The notes: generated from the sequence alone by a model not told the origin. A stretch of 64,000 bases of DNA from an uncultured Paracoccus sp. (GCF_947496875.1 NZ_CANMEH010000001.1:124001-188000); one strand, 5' to 3'. Shown: positions 1 through 9,429, counted from the stretch's first letter. Program-made: numbers and translations.

Positions 1-80
1 GTCGGTTGCGGGCACAACGCAGAATTGCGCCAATAGGGTTCCGGGAGGACGGGGAAAAGAGGTTTTTCGCGGGCGCGGCG

Positions 81-791
81 CTAGCCGGCCGCGACCGCTG
101 CGGGGCGGGGCGCGGCGTCAGCCCGGGCCAGCCGGAACCGGTCCACGAAGTCCTGTCCGCGCGCGGGATCGCCGCGCAGCGTCACCAGCCCGGCGCCGGT
201 CACCTCGGCCAGCTTCCGGGGGCCGTAGACGGCGGCGGCCATGGCGTTTGGCGGGCCGCTGAACAGCAGGTCGCCCGCCGGCCGGGCGGCCCGGCGAACC
301 TGCATCCCGGCGTCGGTCAGGGTGACGGCAAAGCCTTCGTCGTCCATCGCGAAGCCCGCCTGCAAGGGGGTGGAGGGCGGGTCCACCAGCATCGCCTGCA
401 TCGACAGCATCAGCGCCGTGGGGCTGATCGGCAGGGTCGGGTCGTGGCCGGGAATGCCAGCCCCCCAGTGGCACAGCGCCCGCAGCACCGGACCCAGCGC
501 CAGACCCTGCGCGGTCAGTTCGTAGACCTGGACGCTGGCCGGGGGCGGCAGGTCGGCGCGCCGCAGGATGCCCGCCGATTCGAGGTCGGCCAGCCGCCGG
601 GTCAGCATGTTGGTGGCGATCCCCGGGACCCGCGCCCGGATCGCGCCGAACCGTTTCGGCCCCAGCATCAGTTCGCGCACGATCAGCAGCGCCCAGCGGT
701 CGCCGATCAGGTCGAGCGCGTGGGCCGCGATGCAGCCCTCGCCATAGGTTCTGCGGGTGTCCGGCAAGTTTCTGCCTCCGTGCTGGTCCAT
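81..791 (-). CDS. HxlR-family transcriptional regulator
   Basis: A 236-residue winged-helix regulator. Residues about 18-110 match the HxlR domain: a cysteine at position 20, then LIGDRWALLIVREL, then a recognition-helix region containing ATNMLTRRLADL. HxlR proteins are dimeric sensors, and in several (HypR, YodB) the N-terminal cysteine senses oxidants or electrophiles; that this one does so is inference. The C-terminal 120 residues look like the SCP2-like extension found in longer HxlR proteins. It is divergent from the DUF1428/VOC/GST genes, which are its likely targets. The ATG start lies just beside an inverted repeat at 803-819 that could be its operator. Confidence 0.85.
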   Translation of the reverse strand: MDQHGGRNLPDTRRTYGEGCIAAHALDLIGDRWALLIVRELMLGPKRFGAIRARVPGIATNMLTRRLADLESAGILRRADLPPPASVQVYELTAQGLALGPVLRALCHWGAGIPGHDPTLPISPTALMLSMQAMLVDPPSTPLQAGFAMDDEGFAVTLTDAGMQVRRAARPAGDLLFSGPPNAMAAAVYGPRKLAEVTGAGLVTLRGDPARGQDFVDRFRLARADAAPRPAAVAAG

Positions 792-802
792 TGAAAGTTG
801 TC

Positions 803-819
803 AGTTGCAAAATGCAAGT
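803..819. promoter_or_regulatory. Candidate HxlR operator (inverted repeat)
   Basis: Inverted repeat TTGCA-AAA-TGCAA at 805-817. It extends to 7-bp arms (AGTTGCA/TGCAAGT) with one mismatch. It lies 12-28 bp upstream of the HxlR start codon, in the divergent intergenic region. Small palindromes with about this spacing are typical of winged-helix dimers. Assignment to this regulator rests on position only. Confidence 0.4.
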
Positions 820-843
820 AAGATCGGCAGGCTGCGGTTGCAA

Positions 844-881
844 GACGCAGCTTTCCAGGACGCAGGCCTTCGAGGACGCAG
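844..881. repeat. Three GACGCAG direct repeats
   Basis: The heptamer GACGCAG occurs at 844-850, 859-865 and 875-881, 15-16 bp apart. The last two copies extend to GGACGCAGGCC. They sit between the HxlR inverted repeat and the ribosome binding site of the DUF1428 gene. They may be an activator site or the remnant of a short tandem duplication. Confidence 0.45.
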
Positions 882-904
882 GCCCACATCGAAAGGAACG
901 CGGG

Positions 905-1633
905 ATGACCTATTACACGGGATCGGTCGCGGCGGTGCCCACGGCGAATCGGGACTCGTATCGCGACCATGCCAGACGCGCCTGGCCGCATTTCGAAAAG
1001 CGCGGTGCGCGGCGCATCGTGGAATGCTGGGGCGAGGACGTGCCGCCCGGCAAGGTGACCGACTTCCAGCGCGCGGTTCAGGCGACGGCCGACGAGACGG
1101 TGGTGTTCTCCTGGATCGAATGGCCGGACCGGGAAACCTGTGACGCGGCCTGGCAGGACATGATGGCCGACCCGAACATCCCCGTCGAGATGGGCGAGAT
1201 GCCGTTCGACGGCAAGCGCATGATCTGGGGCGGGTTCGCGCCGCTGGTCGCCGAGGGAAGCGACCGCGGGGTGGGGTATGTCCAGGGCTTCGTCACCCCG
1301 GTGCCGACCGGCAACAAGGCGCCCTACGAGGCGATGGCCCGCAGCGCGTGGGACGAGATGTTCCGCCCCAATGGCTGTCTGGGCAGCGTCGAATGCTGGG
1401 GCGAGGACGTGCCCCGCGGCAAGCAGACCGACTTCTATCGCGCGGTTGATGCCAGGGACGACGAGACGATCGTGTTTTCCTGGGCGGCGTGGCCCGATCG
1501 CGCCACCTGCGACGCCGCCGCCCGCGCGATGGAGGCGAGCATGGCCGGCCAGCCGATGCCCGAGATGCCGTTCGACGGCAAGCGGATGTTCTGGGGCGGC
1601 TTTGCCCCGGTGTTCGACAGCGACCGCGACTGA
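905..1633 (+). CDS. Tandem DUF1428 domain protein
   Basis: A 242-residue protein made of two copies of the roughly 120-residue DUF1428 domain (E. coli YbaA type, ferredoxin-like fold, no established activity). The copies align along their length: VECWGEDVP recurs, the first ending in MPFDGKRMIWGGFAPL and the second in MPFDGKRMFWGGFAPV. Single-domain proteins are the usual form, so this is an internal duplication or fusion. The ATG at 905 is chosen because AAAGGA precedes it; an in-frame upstream extension to 791 has no domain support. It heads a plus-strand set with a VOC protein and a GST, divergent from HxlR, suggesting a detoxification or stress role (inference). Confidence 0.85.
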   Translation: MTYYTGSVAAVPTANRDSYRDHARRAWPHFEKRGARRIVECWGEDVPPGKVTDFQRAVQATADETVVFSWIEWPDRETCDAAWQDMMADPNIPVEMGEMPFDGKRMIWGGFAPLVAEGSDRGVGYVQGFVTPVPTGNKAPYEAMARSAWDEMFRPNGCLGSVECWGEDVPRGKQTDFYRAVDARDDETIVFSWAAWPDRATCDAAARAMEASMAGQPMPEMPFDGKRMFWGGFAPVFDSDRD

Positions 1634-1725
1634 TCGCCGGCCTGTTGGCCGCATCGGATCGGCGGGATGATCGCCGACGGGGCCGGGCGGTCCGGCCCCG
1701 CCGCTGACCGCGAAAGGACGGACCC

Positions 1726-2550
1726 ATGAACATGCACGGACGACCCTGCTGGTTCGAACTGTCGACCAGCGACGTGGACGGGGCAGCGGCCTTCTATGCG
1801 CCGCTGTTCGACTGGACGATCGGCGCCAGCGCGATGGAGGCCTTCGACTATCGCCTGGCCATGTCCGGCACCGAGGCGGTGGCCGGGTTGATGGGGCTGG
1901 AGCGCAGCCCGCCGGGCACGCCGCCGAACTGGATGATCTATGTCTGCGTGGATGATGCCGACGCCACCGCCGGGCTTGCCGCGGACCGGGGCGGCACCGT
2001 CCTACACCAGCCCACCGACATCCCGGACACCGGGCGATTCGCGGTGCTGGCCGACCCGCAGGGGGCGGTGTTCGGCATCCTCGCACCCGCGCCGATGGAC
2101 CCGCCGCCATCGCCGGATCAGGGGGCCTTTAACCAGCAGAAGGCGGGGCGCGGCAACTGGGTGGAGCTGATGTCGACCGATCCGGGCGCGGGGTTCGCGT
2201 TCTACGCCGCCCTGTTCGGGTGGACCCGAGGCGAGGCGATCGACATGAGCGGTGGGGACATGGGCGGCCCCGCCGCGGCAGGGTCCGGCCCGGGCAGCAT
2301 CTATCAGCTGTTCCGCTGGCAGGGCACGGATATCGGCGGGATGATGGGGCTGGGTGATGCGCCGATGCCGGTCTGGCTGCCCTATTTCGGCGCCAACGGA
2401 ATCGACGCCGCCATCGAACGCGTCAGGGCGGGGGGCGGCAAGCTGTGCCACGGCCCGGTCGAGGTGCCGGGCGGCGCCTTCATCGCCGTGCTGAACGACC
2501 CGCAGGGCGCCTGGTTCGCCATCGTCGGGCCGAAGGACGTCACCCCCTGA
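1726..2550 (+). CDS. VOC family protein with two glyoxalase-like domains
   Basis: A 274-residue protein with two vicinal-oxygen-chelate modules, about residues 6-125 and 138-270. Each starts with a WFEL/WVEL strand followed by AAAFYAPLFDWT or GFAFYAALFGWT and ends with DPQGA. This is the COG3324 arrangement, related to glyoxalases, dioxygenases and antibiotic-resistance proteins; the substrate cannot be deduced. The start is the ATG after a CGAAAGGA ribosome site. It lies 92 bp after the DUF1428 gene and 24 bp before a GST gene, so the three are probably co-transcribed. Confidence 0.88.
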   Translation: MNMHGRPCWFELSTSDVDGAAAFYAPLFDWTIGASAMEAFDYRLAMSGTEAVAGLMGLERSPPGTPPNWMIYVCVDDADATAGLAADRGGTVLHQPTDIPDTGRFAVLADPQGAVFGILAPAPMDPPPSPDQGAFNQQKAGRGNWVELMSTDPGAGFAFYAALFGWTRGEAIDMSGGDMGGPAAAGSGPGSIYQLFRWQGTDIGGMMGLGDAPMPVWLPYFGANGIDAAIERVRAGGGKLCHGPVEVPGGAFIAVLNDPQGAWFAIVGPKDVTP

Positions 2551-2574
2551 GCCCCGGTCATGCGAGGAAACGCC

Positions 2575-3222
2575 ATGCTGACGATCACCACCTTTGACTG
2601 GGTGCCCGAGATGGCCCGCGGCTATGTCCGCGACCTGCGGGTGCGCTGGGCGTGCGAGGAGGCGGGGCTGGATTACCGCGTCGACACGGTGCCGTCCGTG
2701 TCGAGAACGCCCGGGCACCTGGCCCGCCAGCCCTTTCACCAGGTGCCGATGCTGCGGGACGGCGACCTGTCGCTGTTCGAGACCGGCGCGATCCTGTTGC
2801 ATCTGGCCGAGAAGTCCGACGCGCTGATGCCCGAGAGCACGCGGGCCGAAGTTACCCAATGGGTGATTTCCGCCCTGAACACGGTCGAGCTATGGGCGCT
2901 GCCGTGGCTGGTCGCCCGGTTCTTCGAGAAGGACGAGGCGGCGGCAACCAAGGCCTCTGTCCTGATGAACGAGCGGCTTCGGCAGATGAACGCGGTGCTG
3001 GAGGGGCGCGACTGGCTGGTGGCCGACCGTTTCACCGCCGCGGATATCATCATGGCCGACGTCCTGCGTCCCGTCCATGATCTCGGCGCCCTGGCCGATT
3101 TCCCGGCGGCCGCGGCCTATGTGACGCGGGCGACGGCAAGGCCGGCGTTCGGCAAGGCGCATGCCGACCAGCTGGCGCATTTCGAGGCCGCCGCGCCGCC
3201 GGCGAGCCTGGCTGCGTCCTGA
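2575..3222 (+). CDS. Glutathione S-transferase family protein
   Basis: A 215-residue GST-like protein. The thioredoxin-fold N-terminal domain (about residues 1-85) contains HQVPMLRDGDLSLFETGAIL, the cis-proline and glutathione gamma-glutamyl binding region. The helical C-terminal domain carries FTAADIIMADVL. Such enzymes conjugate or reduce electrophiles with glutathione. The ATG at 2575 is preferred over an in-frame ATG five codons earlier because GAGGA lies at proper distance. It is the third gene of the set facing HxlR, consistent with electrophile detoxification; the specific substrate is unknown. Confidence 0.88.
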   Translation: MLTITTFDWVPEMARGYVRDLRVRWACEEAGLDYRVDTVPSVSRTPGHLARQPFHQVPMLRDGDLSLFETGAILLHLAEKSDALMPESTRAEVTQWVISALNTVELWALPWLVARFFEKDEAAATKASVLMNERLRQMNAVLEGRDWLVADRFTAADIIMADVLRPVHDLGALADFPAAAAYVTRATARPAFGKAHADQLAHFEAAAPPASLAAS

Positions 3223-3231
3223 TCCCTGCCG

Positions 3232-3276
3232 CTTGGCCTTTGCCAAGCCAGCGGCTATTTCGGTCGGCAACCGAAA
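3232..3276 (+). promoter_or_regulatory. Two stem-loops in the valS leader
   Basis: Stem 1 is CTTGGC (3232-3237) with GCCAAG (3242-3247), loop CTTT. Stem 2 is TTTCGGT (3258-3264) with ACCGAAA (3270-3276), loop CGGCA. The 3' arm of stem 2 runs into the valS ribosome binding site GAAAGGA (3273-3279), so folding would partly hide it. No T-run follows either stem. Translational control of valS is possible but unproven; stem 1 may instead serve the upstream GST gene. Confidence 0.4.
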
Positions 3277-3288
3277 GGACGCCGACCG

Positions 3289-6200
3289 ATGAGCATGGAC
3301 AAGACCTTCGACGCCGCCGCCGCCGAGGCCCGGATCAGCGCGGACTGGGAACGGCAGGATGCCTTTCGCGCCGGCGCCAACGCCCGCCCGGGGGCCGAAC
3401 CCTTCGCCGTGATGATCCCGCCGCCCAATGTCACTGGCAGCCTGCATATCGGCCACGCCTTCAACAACACGCTGCAGGACATCCTGGTGCGCTGGCACCG
3501 GATGCGCGGCTTTGACACGCTGTGGCAGCCGGGCCAGGACCACGCCGGCATCGCCACCCAGATGGTCGTCGAGCGGCGGATGGCCGAACGGGGCGAGCCC
3601 GGCCGGCGCGAGATCGGGCGCGAGGCGTTCGTGGAGAAGATCTGGGACTGGAAACAGGAATCCGGCGACACGATCATCAACCAGCTCAAGCGCCTCGGCG
3701 CCTCCTGCGACTGGTCGCGCAACGCCTTCACCATGTCCGGCGCCCCGGGCGCGCCGGCCGGCGAGGAGGGCAATTTCCACGACGCGGTGATCCGGGTCTT
3801 TGTCGACCTGTACGACAAGGGGATCATCTATCGCGGCAAGCGGCTGGTGAACTGGGACCCGCATTTCGAGACCGCGATCAGCGACCTGGAGGTCGAGAAC
3901 CGCGAGGTGCCCGGTCATATGTGGCACTTCAAGTACCCGCTGGCGGTGAATCCCGACACCGGCGAACGAGAGACCTACGAGTATGTCGAGCGCGACGCCG
4001 ACGGCACCGTCACCCTGCGCGAGACCCGCGACTATATCTCCATCGCCACGACCCGGCCCGAGACGATGCTGGGCGACGGCGCGGTGGCGGTTCACCCGTC
4101 GGACAACCGCTATGCGCCGATCGTCGGCAAGCTGTGCGAGATCCCGGTCGGGCCGCAGGCGCACCGCCGCCTGATCCCGATCATCACCGACGAGTATCCC
4201 GATCCCGATTTCGGGTCGGGCGCGGTCAAGATCACCGGGGCGCATGACTTCAACGACTATGGCGTGGCGATGCGCAACGGCATCCCGCTCTATGCGCTGA
4301 TGGACGGGCGGGGGGCGATGCGCGCCGACGGGCTGCCCTACGAGGAATCGGCCGCCATCGCGACCCGCGCGGCGCGGGGCGAGGATGTCGGCGACGTGTC
4401 CACCGTCAACCTGGTCCCCGAGGAGCTGCGCGGCCTGGACCGGCTGGAGGCCCGCGCCATCATCGTCGATCAGATCACCGCCGAGGGGCTGGCCGTCACC
4501 GACGCCGAGGGCCGGCCGCTGGTCGAGAACAGGAAGATCATGCAGCCGTTCGGCGACCGCTCGAACGTGGTGATCGAGCCGATGCTGACCGACCAGTGGT
4601 TCGTCGACACCGCCCGCATCGTCGGCCCGGCCATCGCCGCCGTGCAGGACGGCCGCACTGAGATCCTGCCCGAGCAGCACCGCAAGGTGTATCTGCACTG
4701 GCTGGAAAACATCGAGCCCTGGACGATCAGCCGGCAGTTGTGGTGGGGCCACCAGATCCCGGTCTGGTACGGCATCGACCTGCATACCTCGACGTTCCGC
4801 GACGCCGAGGGCGACAACGCCCTGGACGAGGTCGAGCTGCTGTCGCTGCTGACCACGGATCACCTGATCCATTCCGGCGACCGCCATCATTGCGCGGCGC
4901 AGTTCGACGGCGTGGTCGACCGGTTCCGCGACGATCTGGCCGGCCTGCCGGCGCCGCTGCACGCCGCCCGGGTGATCGAGGTCGCCGACCGGGACGCGGC
5001 GGTGGCCGAGCTGGCCCGCAGCCTGGCCGACTACAACCTGTCGCAGGATCCCACCCATCTGGTCTATCCGGTCTGGCGCGACCCCGACGTGCTGGACACC
5101 TGGTTCTCGTCCGGCCTGTGGCCGATCGGGACGCTGGGCTGGCCCGAGAACACCCCCGATATGCGGCGGTATTTCCCGACCTCGACGCTGGTCACCGGGT
5201 TCGACATCATCTTCTTCTGGGTCGCCCGGATGATGATGATGCAGCTGGAGGTCGTCGGCGAGGTGCCGTTCCGCACCGTCTATGTGCACGGGCTGGTGCG
5301 CGACGAGAAGGGCGCCAAGATGTCGAAGTCGAAAGGCAACGTCATCGACCCGCTGGAGCTGATCGACGCCTATGGCGCCGATGCGCTGCGATTCACCCTG
5401 GCCGGCATGGCGGCGATGGGCCGCGACCCCAAGCTGGGCCCGAAGCATGTCGAGGCCAGCCGCAACTTCGTCACCAAGATCTGGAATGCCACCCGGTTTG
5501 CCGAGATGAACGGGGTGCGCGGCGGCGGGCCGCGGCCGGACCCGCAGCACATGGTCAACCGCTGGATCATCGGCGAGGTCGCCCGCGCCGCGCGCAGCAC
5601 CGACGAGGCGCTGGCCTCGTACCGGTTCAACGACGCGGCGAACGGGCTCTATGGCTTTGTCTGGGGCACCGTCTGCGACTGGTACGTGGAGTTCGCCAAG
5701 CCGCTGTTCGACGGCGAACATGCCGCCGAGACCCGGGCCACGATGGGCTGGGTGCTGGACCAGTGCTATACCCTGCTGCACCCGGTCATGCCGTTCGTCA
5801 CCGAGGAGCTGTGGCGCCTGACCGGCGACCGGGACCGGATGCTGGTGCATGGCGACTGGCCGGAACTGGGCGCGGACCTGATCGACCCGGCTGCCGACCG
5901 GCAGATGAACTGGGTGATCGGGCTGATCGAATCGATCCGCTCGGCCCGCGCCCAGATGGGCGTGCCCGCGGGCGCGCGGCTGGACCTGATCGTGACCGAG
6001 GCCGATGCCGCGGCGCGGGCCGCGCTGGACGCCAATGCGCAGCTGATCGAGCGCCTGGCGCGGGTGAATCCGCCGCGCGATGGCGCGGCGGTGCGGGGGA
6101 CCATCGCGGTGGGCGCGCCGGGGGCGTCCTTTGTCCTGCCGATCGGCGACGTGATCGACGTGGCCGCCGAGACGGCGCGGCTGAACAAGGCGGTGGACAG

Positions 6201-6363
6201 GGCCACCAAGGACGCAAGCGGGCTGCGCGCGCGGCTGGGCAACGACCGCTTCGTCCAGAGCGCCGACCCCGAGGTGATCGAGGACACCCGCGCCAAGCTG
6301 GCGGCGCTGGAGGACGAGACCGGGCGGCTGAACGCCGCGCTGGCGCAGCTGCAGGCGATGTGA
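3289..6363 (+). CDS. valS: Valyl-tRNA synthetase
   Basis: A 1,024-residue class I aminoacyl-tRNA synthetase that charges tRNA-Val in the cytoplasm. The HIGH signature is at residues 53-56 and KMSKS at 677-681. Between them lie the CP1 editing region and [19 protein letters not shown]. The protein is longer than E. coli ValRS (about 950 residues); much of the excess is an insert around residues 510-590, including the stretch [15 protein letters not shown], as in other alphaproteobacterial ValRS. The C-terminal coiled-coil arm (about residues 960-1022) is present. The ATG follows CGAAAGGA. The downstream DUF1992 gene overlaps its stop codon. Confidence 0.98.
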   Translation: MSMDKTFDAAAAEARISADWERQDAFRAGANARPGAEPFAVMIPPPNVTGSLHIGHAFNNTLQDILVRWHRMRGFDTLWQPGQDHAGIATQMVVERRMAERGEPGRREIGREAFVEKIWDWKQESGDTIINQLKRLGASCDWSRNAFTMSGAPGAPAGEEGNFHDAVIRVFVDLYDKGIIYRGKRLVNWDPHFETAISDLEVENREVPGHMWHFKYPLAVNPDTGERETYEYVERDADGTVTLRETRDYISIATTRPETMLGDGAVAVHPSDNRYAPIVGKLCEIPVGPQAHRRLIPIITDEYPDPDFGSGAVKITGAHDFNDYGVAMRNGIPLYALMDGRGAMRADGLPYEESAAIATRAARGEDVGDVSTVNLVPEELRGLDRLEARAIIVDQITAEGLAVTDAEGRPLVENRKIMQPFGDRSNVVIEPMLTDQWFVDTARIVGPAIAAVQDGRTEILPEQHRKVYLHWLENIEPWTISRQLWWGHQIPVWYGIDLHTSTFRDAEGDNALDEVELLSLLTTDHLIHSGDRHHCAAQFDGVVDRFRDDLAGLPAPLHAARVIEVADRDAAVAELARSLADYNLSQDPTHLVYPVWRDPDVLDTWFSSGLWPIGTLGWPENTPDMRRYFPTSTLVTGFDIIFFWVARMMMMQLEVVGEVPFRTVYVHGLVRDEKGAKMSKSKGNVIDPLELIDAYGADALRFTLAGMAAMGRDPKLGPKHVEASRNFVTKIWNATRFAEMNGVRGGGPRPDPQHMVNRWIIGEVARAARSTDEALASYRFNDAANGLYGFVWGTVCDWYVEFAKPLFDGEHAAETRATMGWVLDQCYTLLHPVMPFVTEELWRLTGDRDRMLVHGDWPELGADLIDPAADRQMNWVIGLIESIRSARAQMGVPAGARLDLIVTEADAAARAALDANAQLIERLARVNPPRDGAAVRGTIAVGAPGASFVLPIGDVIDVAAETARLNKAVDRATKDASGLRARLGNDRFVQSADPEVIEDTRAKLAALEDETGRLNAALAQLQAM

Positions 6364-6686
6364 TGCACTGGTTCGAGCGGATCGCGCAGCGCCAGATCGA
6401 CGCCGCGGTGGCCCGGGGCGAGCTGACCGGCCTGCCGGGCGAGGGCAGGCCGCTGGACCCGGAACGTCTTCGGGAAAGCGCCGACGACGTGCTGCACCGG
6501 ATGATGGCCGAGGCAGGCGTGGTCCCGGCCGAGATCGAGCTGGCCCGCGAGATCGCGGCCGCGCGGGCGGTGCTGGCGCAGATCGAGGACCCGGCCGAGC
6601 GCAAGCGCGTGCAGAGGCAGATCGCGATGAGCGAGCTGAAGCGCGCTGTCGCGCAGGACGCGCGGCGGCATTTCAGCCGCGGCTAG
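6363..6686 (+). CDS. DUF1992 (DnaJ-homologue-associated) domain protein
   Basis: A 107-residue protein with the DUF1992 signature: IAQRQIDAAVARGELTGLPG followed by GRPL and a helical C-terminal half. Members are sometimes annotated as the DnaJ homologue subfamily C member 28 conserved domain; there is no J domain and no known activity. Its ATG overlaps the valS TGA (TGATG), indicating translational coupling. The protein is charged, has no signal peptide or membrane segment and is probably cytoplasmic. Confidence 0.85.
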   Translation: MHWFERIAQRQIDAAVARGELTGLPGEGRPLDPERLRESADDVLHRMMAEAGVVPAEIELAREIAAARAVLAQIEDPAERKRVQRQIAMSELKRAVAQDARRHFSRG

Positions 6687-6716
6687 GCGTTATCCGCCGG
6701 CGCTGGCGCCCGGCCG

Positions 6717-7760
6717 CTACAGCCGGAATCCGTCGGGGATGCGGTTGGTGCCGTCCAGCACCAGGTCGGCGAGCAGTCCCGCGACGGCGGGCGCCATGCC
6801 GAAACCGATCTTGAACCCGCCATTCGCGACGAAATGGCCCGGACGTCCCGGCCACGGCCCGATCAGCGGCGCACGGCTGGCGGCCCGCGGCCGGAGGCCG
6901 GCCCAGCGATCGATGATCGCGGCCCCCTGCATCGCCGGGCAGAGGGCGACGGCGCGGGCGACCAACTCGTCCAGCTGCGCGTCGGTGCCGGTGCCAACGG
7001 CGTCCCGTTCGCTGGTCGATCCGACGGCGGTGGTGCCGTCCGCGTGGGGCACGATGTGGACGCCGTCGGCAAAGACCTGGGCGGCGTCGGGTGCGGCCAG
7101 CGCCAGCAGCGCCGACTGTCCCTTGACCCCGGTCCCCGCCGGCCGCCCCGTCTCGGCGGTCAGCGCCGCCAGCCCGTCGGTGCCGGTGGCCCAGATCACC
7201 GCGCCGGGCGGATCGGGCCACGCGTCCGGGTGCTGCGGTCCGGCGGCCTCGGTGACCGTGCCGCCGGTGGCGCGAATCGCCGCCGCCAGGGCCGCCAGCG
7301 CCCGCCTGGGGGCCAGCCGTGCCGTCAGGTTGTCGAACAGCCACAGCCCGTCCGGGCTGACGGAAACCAGAGGCCCGGCGGGCGCATCGGTCAGCCGCAT
7401 CCGGAAGGGGTCGGGCCAGACCGCCGCCGCCGCCGCGATCCGCGCCTGCACCCGGTCCAGCGCTGCCGTTGCAACCGGCTGCAGCCGCCCCTGCCGGGCA
7501 TAGCCCGGGTCAACACCGCCGGCGGTCGCGACCTCGGTCCACCAGGCAGCGGCCCCGACCAGCGCGTCCAGCTGCACCTGTTTCTTGGGGTTCCAGTTCT
7601 CCGGCGCGTGCGGGGCCAGCGCGCCGACGGTTCCGCCGCTGGAGCCCGCGCCGATCCGGTCCGCCTCGATCACCGTCACGCGGGCCCCGCGGCGGGCACA
7701 TTCCCAGCCGCAGGCCAGGCCGAAGATGCCGGCGCCGATCACCGTGATGCGTCTTGCCAT
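6717..7760 (-). CDS. FAD-dependent oxidoreductase (DAO family), probable partner of MnmD
   Basis: A 347-residue flavoprotein. The N-terminal dinucleotide fold is GAGIFGLACGWE with an acidic residue at the end of strand 2 (VIEADRIGAG). A DAO-type C-terminal end reads GGFKIGFGMAPA. It is divergent from and only 43 bp from mnmD. In E. coli the two activities are fused as MnmC, where the FAD part removes carboxymethyl from cmnm5U34 before methylation. The neighbour arrangement suggests this gene supplies the oxidoreductase half, but a glycine or D-amino-acid oxidase cannot be excluded. Confidence 0.75.
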   Translation of the reverse strand: MARRITVIGAGIFGLACGWECARRGARVTVIEADRIGAGSSGGTVGALAPHAPENWNPKKQVQLDALVGAAAWWTEVATAGGVDPGYARQGRLQPVATAALDRVQARIAAAAAVWPDPFRMRLTDAPAGPLVSVSPDGLWLFDNLTARLAPRRALAALAAAIRATGGTVTEAAGPQHPDAWPDPPGAVIWATGTDGLAALTAETGRPAGTGVKGQSALLALAAPDAAQVFADGVHIVPHADGTTAVGSTSERDAVGTGTDAQLDELVARAVALCPAMQGAAIIDRWAGLRPRAASRAPLIGPWPGRPGHFVANGGFKIGFGMAPAVAGLLADLVLDGTNRIPDGFRL

Positions 7761-7803
7761 CCGCGCGGTCCCTCGTCATTGGCCCGGGGCGGAGGTAGCG
7801 CGA

Positions 7804-8487
7804 ATGGACGACAGGCACCAGAACGGGCTGGACTGGCGCGACGGCGTGCCGGTGTCGCGGCGCTTCGACGATCCCTATTTCAGCCTGGCCGGGGGGCTGG
7901 CGGAAACCCGGCACGTGTTCCTGGCCGGCAACGACCTGCCGGCCCGCCTGCGCCCCGGTTTCCACGTGGCCGAGACGGGGTTCGGGACCGGACTGAACCT
8001 GCTGGCGCTGGCCGAGGTGGCGACCGTGCCGGTGCGCTTCACCAGCTTCGAGGCGTTCCCGTTGTCAGGGAACGATCTGGAGATCGCCCATGCCGCCTTT
8101 CCGTCGCTGGGCGCGCTGGCGCGGGACTTGCGGGCGGGATGGCCCGGGCCGCAATTCCGGGTCGGGGCGGTCGAGGTCACCCTGATCACGGGCGACGCGC
8201 GGGACACGCTGCCGCGCTGGACCGGTCAGGCCGACGCCTGGTTCCTTGACGGGTTCTCGCCCGCCAGGAACCCCGAGCTGTGGTCCGCCGCGCTGCTGGC
8301 CGAGGTCGCGCGCCACACCGCGCCGGGCGGCAGCTTTGCGACCTATACGGCGGCGGGCCATGTGCGCCGCGCCCTGGCGGACAGCGGGTTCACGGTGCGG
8401 CGCTGCCCGGGTTTCGCCGGGAAACGGCACATGAGCCGTGGCACCCTCAGCGCCGGACCTGCGGGATCCGGCTTGCGTGATAGCTGA
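7804..8487 (+). CDS. mnmD: tRNA 5-methylaminomethyl-2-thiouridine methyltransferase
   Basis: A 227-residue stand-alone version of the methyltransferase half of MnmC. Family motifs are visible: FHVAETGFGTGLNLLAL (SAM motif I), FTSFEAFPLS, DAWFLDGFSPARNPELW and FATYTAAGHVRRAL. It methylates nm5(s2)U34 of tRNA wobble positions. The ATG at 7804 gives MDDRHQNGLDWRDG, the normal family start; an in-frame extension upstream would run through the divergent gene. Its 3' end overlaps the convergent rhomboid gene by 41 bp. Confidence 0.93.
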   Translation: MDDRHQNGLDWRDGVPVSRRFDDPYFSLAGGLAETRHVFLAGNDLPARLRPGFHVAETGFGTGLNLLALAEVATVPVRFTSFEAFPLSGNDLEIAHAAFPSLGALARDLRAGWPGPQFRVGAVEVTLITGDARDTLPRWTGQADAWFLDGFSPARNPELWSAALLAEVARHTAPGGSFATYTAAGHVRRALADSGFTVRRCPGFAGKRHMSRGTLSAGPAGSGLRDS

Positions 8488-9172
8488 CCGGCCGGTGCGG
8501 CGGGTGGCCGTGGGTGCGGTTCCAGAACGCCCGGCCGCCCCGGCGCCGGAACACCGGATAGGCCAGCAGCACCCCGGCGGCGAACCCGCCGGCGTGGGCG
8601 AAATACGCGACCCCCACCTCGCCGCCCAGCATCGAATAGCCGGAAAACAGCTGCAGCGCGAACCAGATGCCCAGCATCACCCAGGCCGGGATGGTGAAGA
8701 TCTTGATCAGGATGATGATGATCACCACGACATCGACCCGGGCCCTGGGGAACATCAGCAGATAGCCCCCCATCACCCCGGCGATCGCCCCCGACGCGCC
8801 GACCATCGGGATGCCGCTGGACGGGTCTACCACGATCTGCGCCGCGGCGGCGGCGAGCCCGCAGAGCAGGTAGAACAGCAGGAACCCGCCATGGCCCATC
8901 TGCTCTTCCAGGTTGTCGCCGAAGATCCACAGGAACAGCATGTTGCCGCCCAGATGCAGCAGCCCTGCATGCAGGAACATGTGGCTGAGCAGCCCCCAGG
9001 TGTTGATGCCATTCAGCACTGCGACGGGATAGAGCGCCAGATCCTCCCACAACTCGATCTGCCCGCCCAGCCAGGGCGAGGTCAGCAGGAACATCGCGAT
9101 GTTCAGCCCGATCAGCGTCAGCGTGACATAGGGCGTCGTATGGGACGGGTTGTGGTCGCGGATCGGGAACAT
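8447..9172 (-). CDS. Rhomboid family intramembrane serine protease
   Basis: A 241-residue polytopic membrane protein with about six hydrophobic segments. The catalytic serine is in GASGAIAG; a histidine lies in YFAHAGGFAAG on the last helix and an HxxxN-like segment in LLHLGGNMLF. Rhomboids cleave substrates within or next to the membrane. The ATG at 9172 (MFPIRDHNPS, the usual family beginning) is chosen over one eight codons upstream because AAAGG is correctly spaced. The C-terminal tail is cytoplasmic and basic. The gene converges on and overlaps mnmD. Confidence 0.93.
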   Translation of the reverse strand: MFPIRDHNPSHTTPYVTLTLIGLNIAMFLLTSPWLGGQIELWEDLALYPVAVLNGINTWGLLSHMFLHAGLLHLGGNMLFLWIFGDNLEEQMGHGGFLLFYLLCGLAAAAAQIVVDPSSGIPMVGASGAIAGVMGGYLLMFPRARVDVVVIIIILIKIFTIPAWVMLGIWFALQLFSGYSMLGGEVGVAYFAHAGGFAAGVLLAYPVFRRRGGRAFWNRTHGHPPHRPVSYHASRIPQVRR

Positions 9173-9429
9173 CGCGCTGGCCTTTCGCTGCGGCATCGGG
9201 CGCGGCCGCGCCGCCGGAGAAACGCGTGGCGTCCGGTGAAGTTGCGTGGCGGTCCGAAAACCCGGCGTGGTGCGTCGCCGGAACGGTCGTCAGGGCCCCA
9301 GCAGTCGGGGCAGCGGCCGGGGGGGCGAAGATGAGCGCGCGGATCCATGCCGAGCGGCTGAGATCCCCTAGATCCGGTGCGAGGTGAAAGGGTCAGCTGC
9401 CGCGGACTTCAAGCCGCCGCAGGACCCGA

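Noticed and set aside
949..1143. Plus-strand ORF in another frame of the DUF1428 gene
   Set aside because: It shares the region with a conserved duplicated domain and has no family similarity.
2890..5850. 986-codon minus-strand ORF opposite valS
   Set aside because: It is an antisense shadow: biased toward His, Arg, Gln, Pro and Val, with no domain, while valS has complete motifs.
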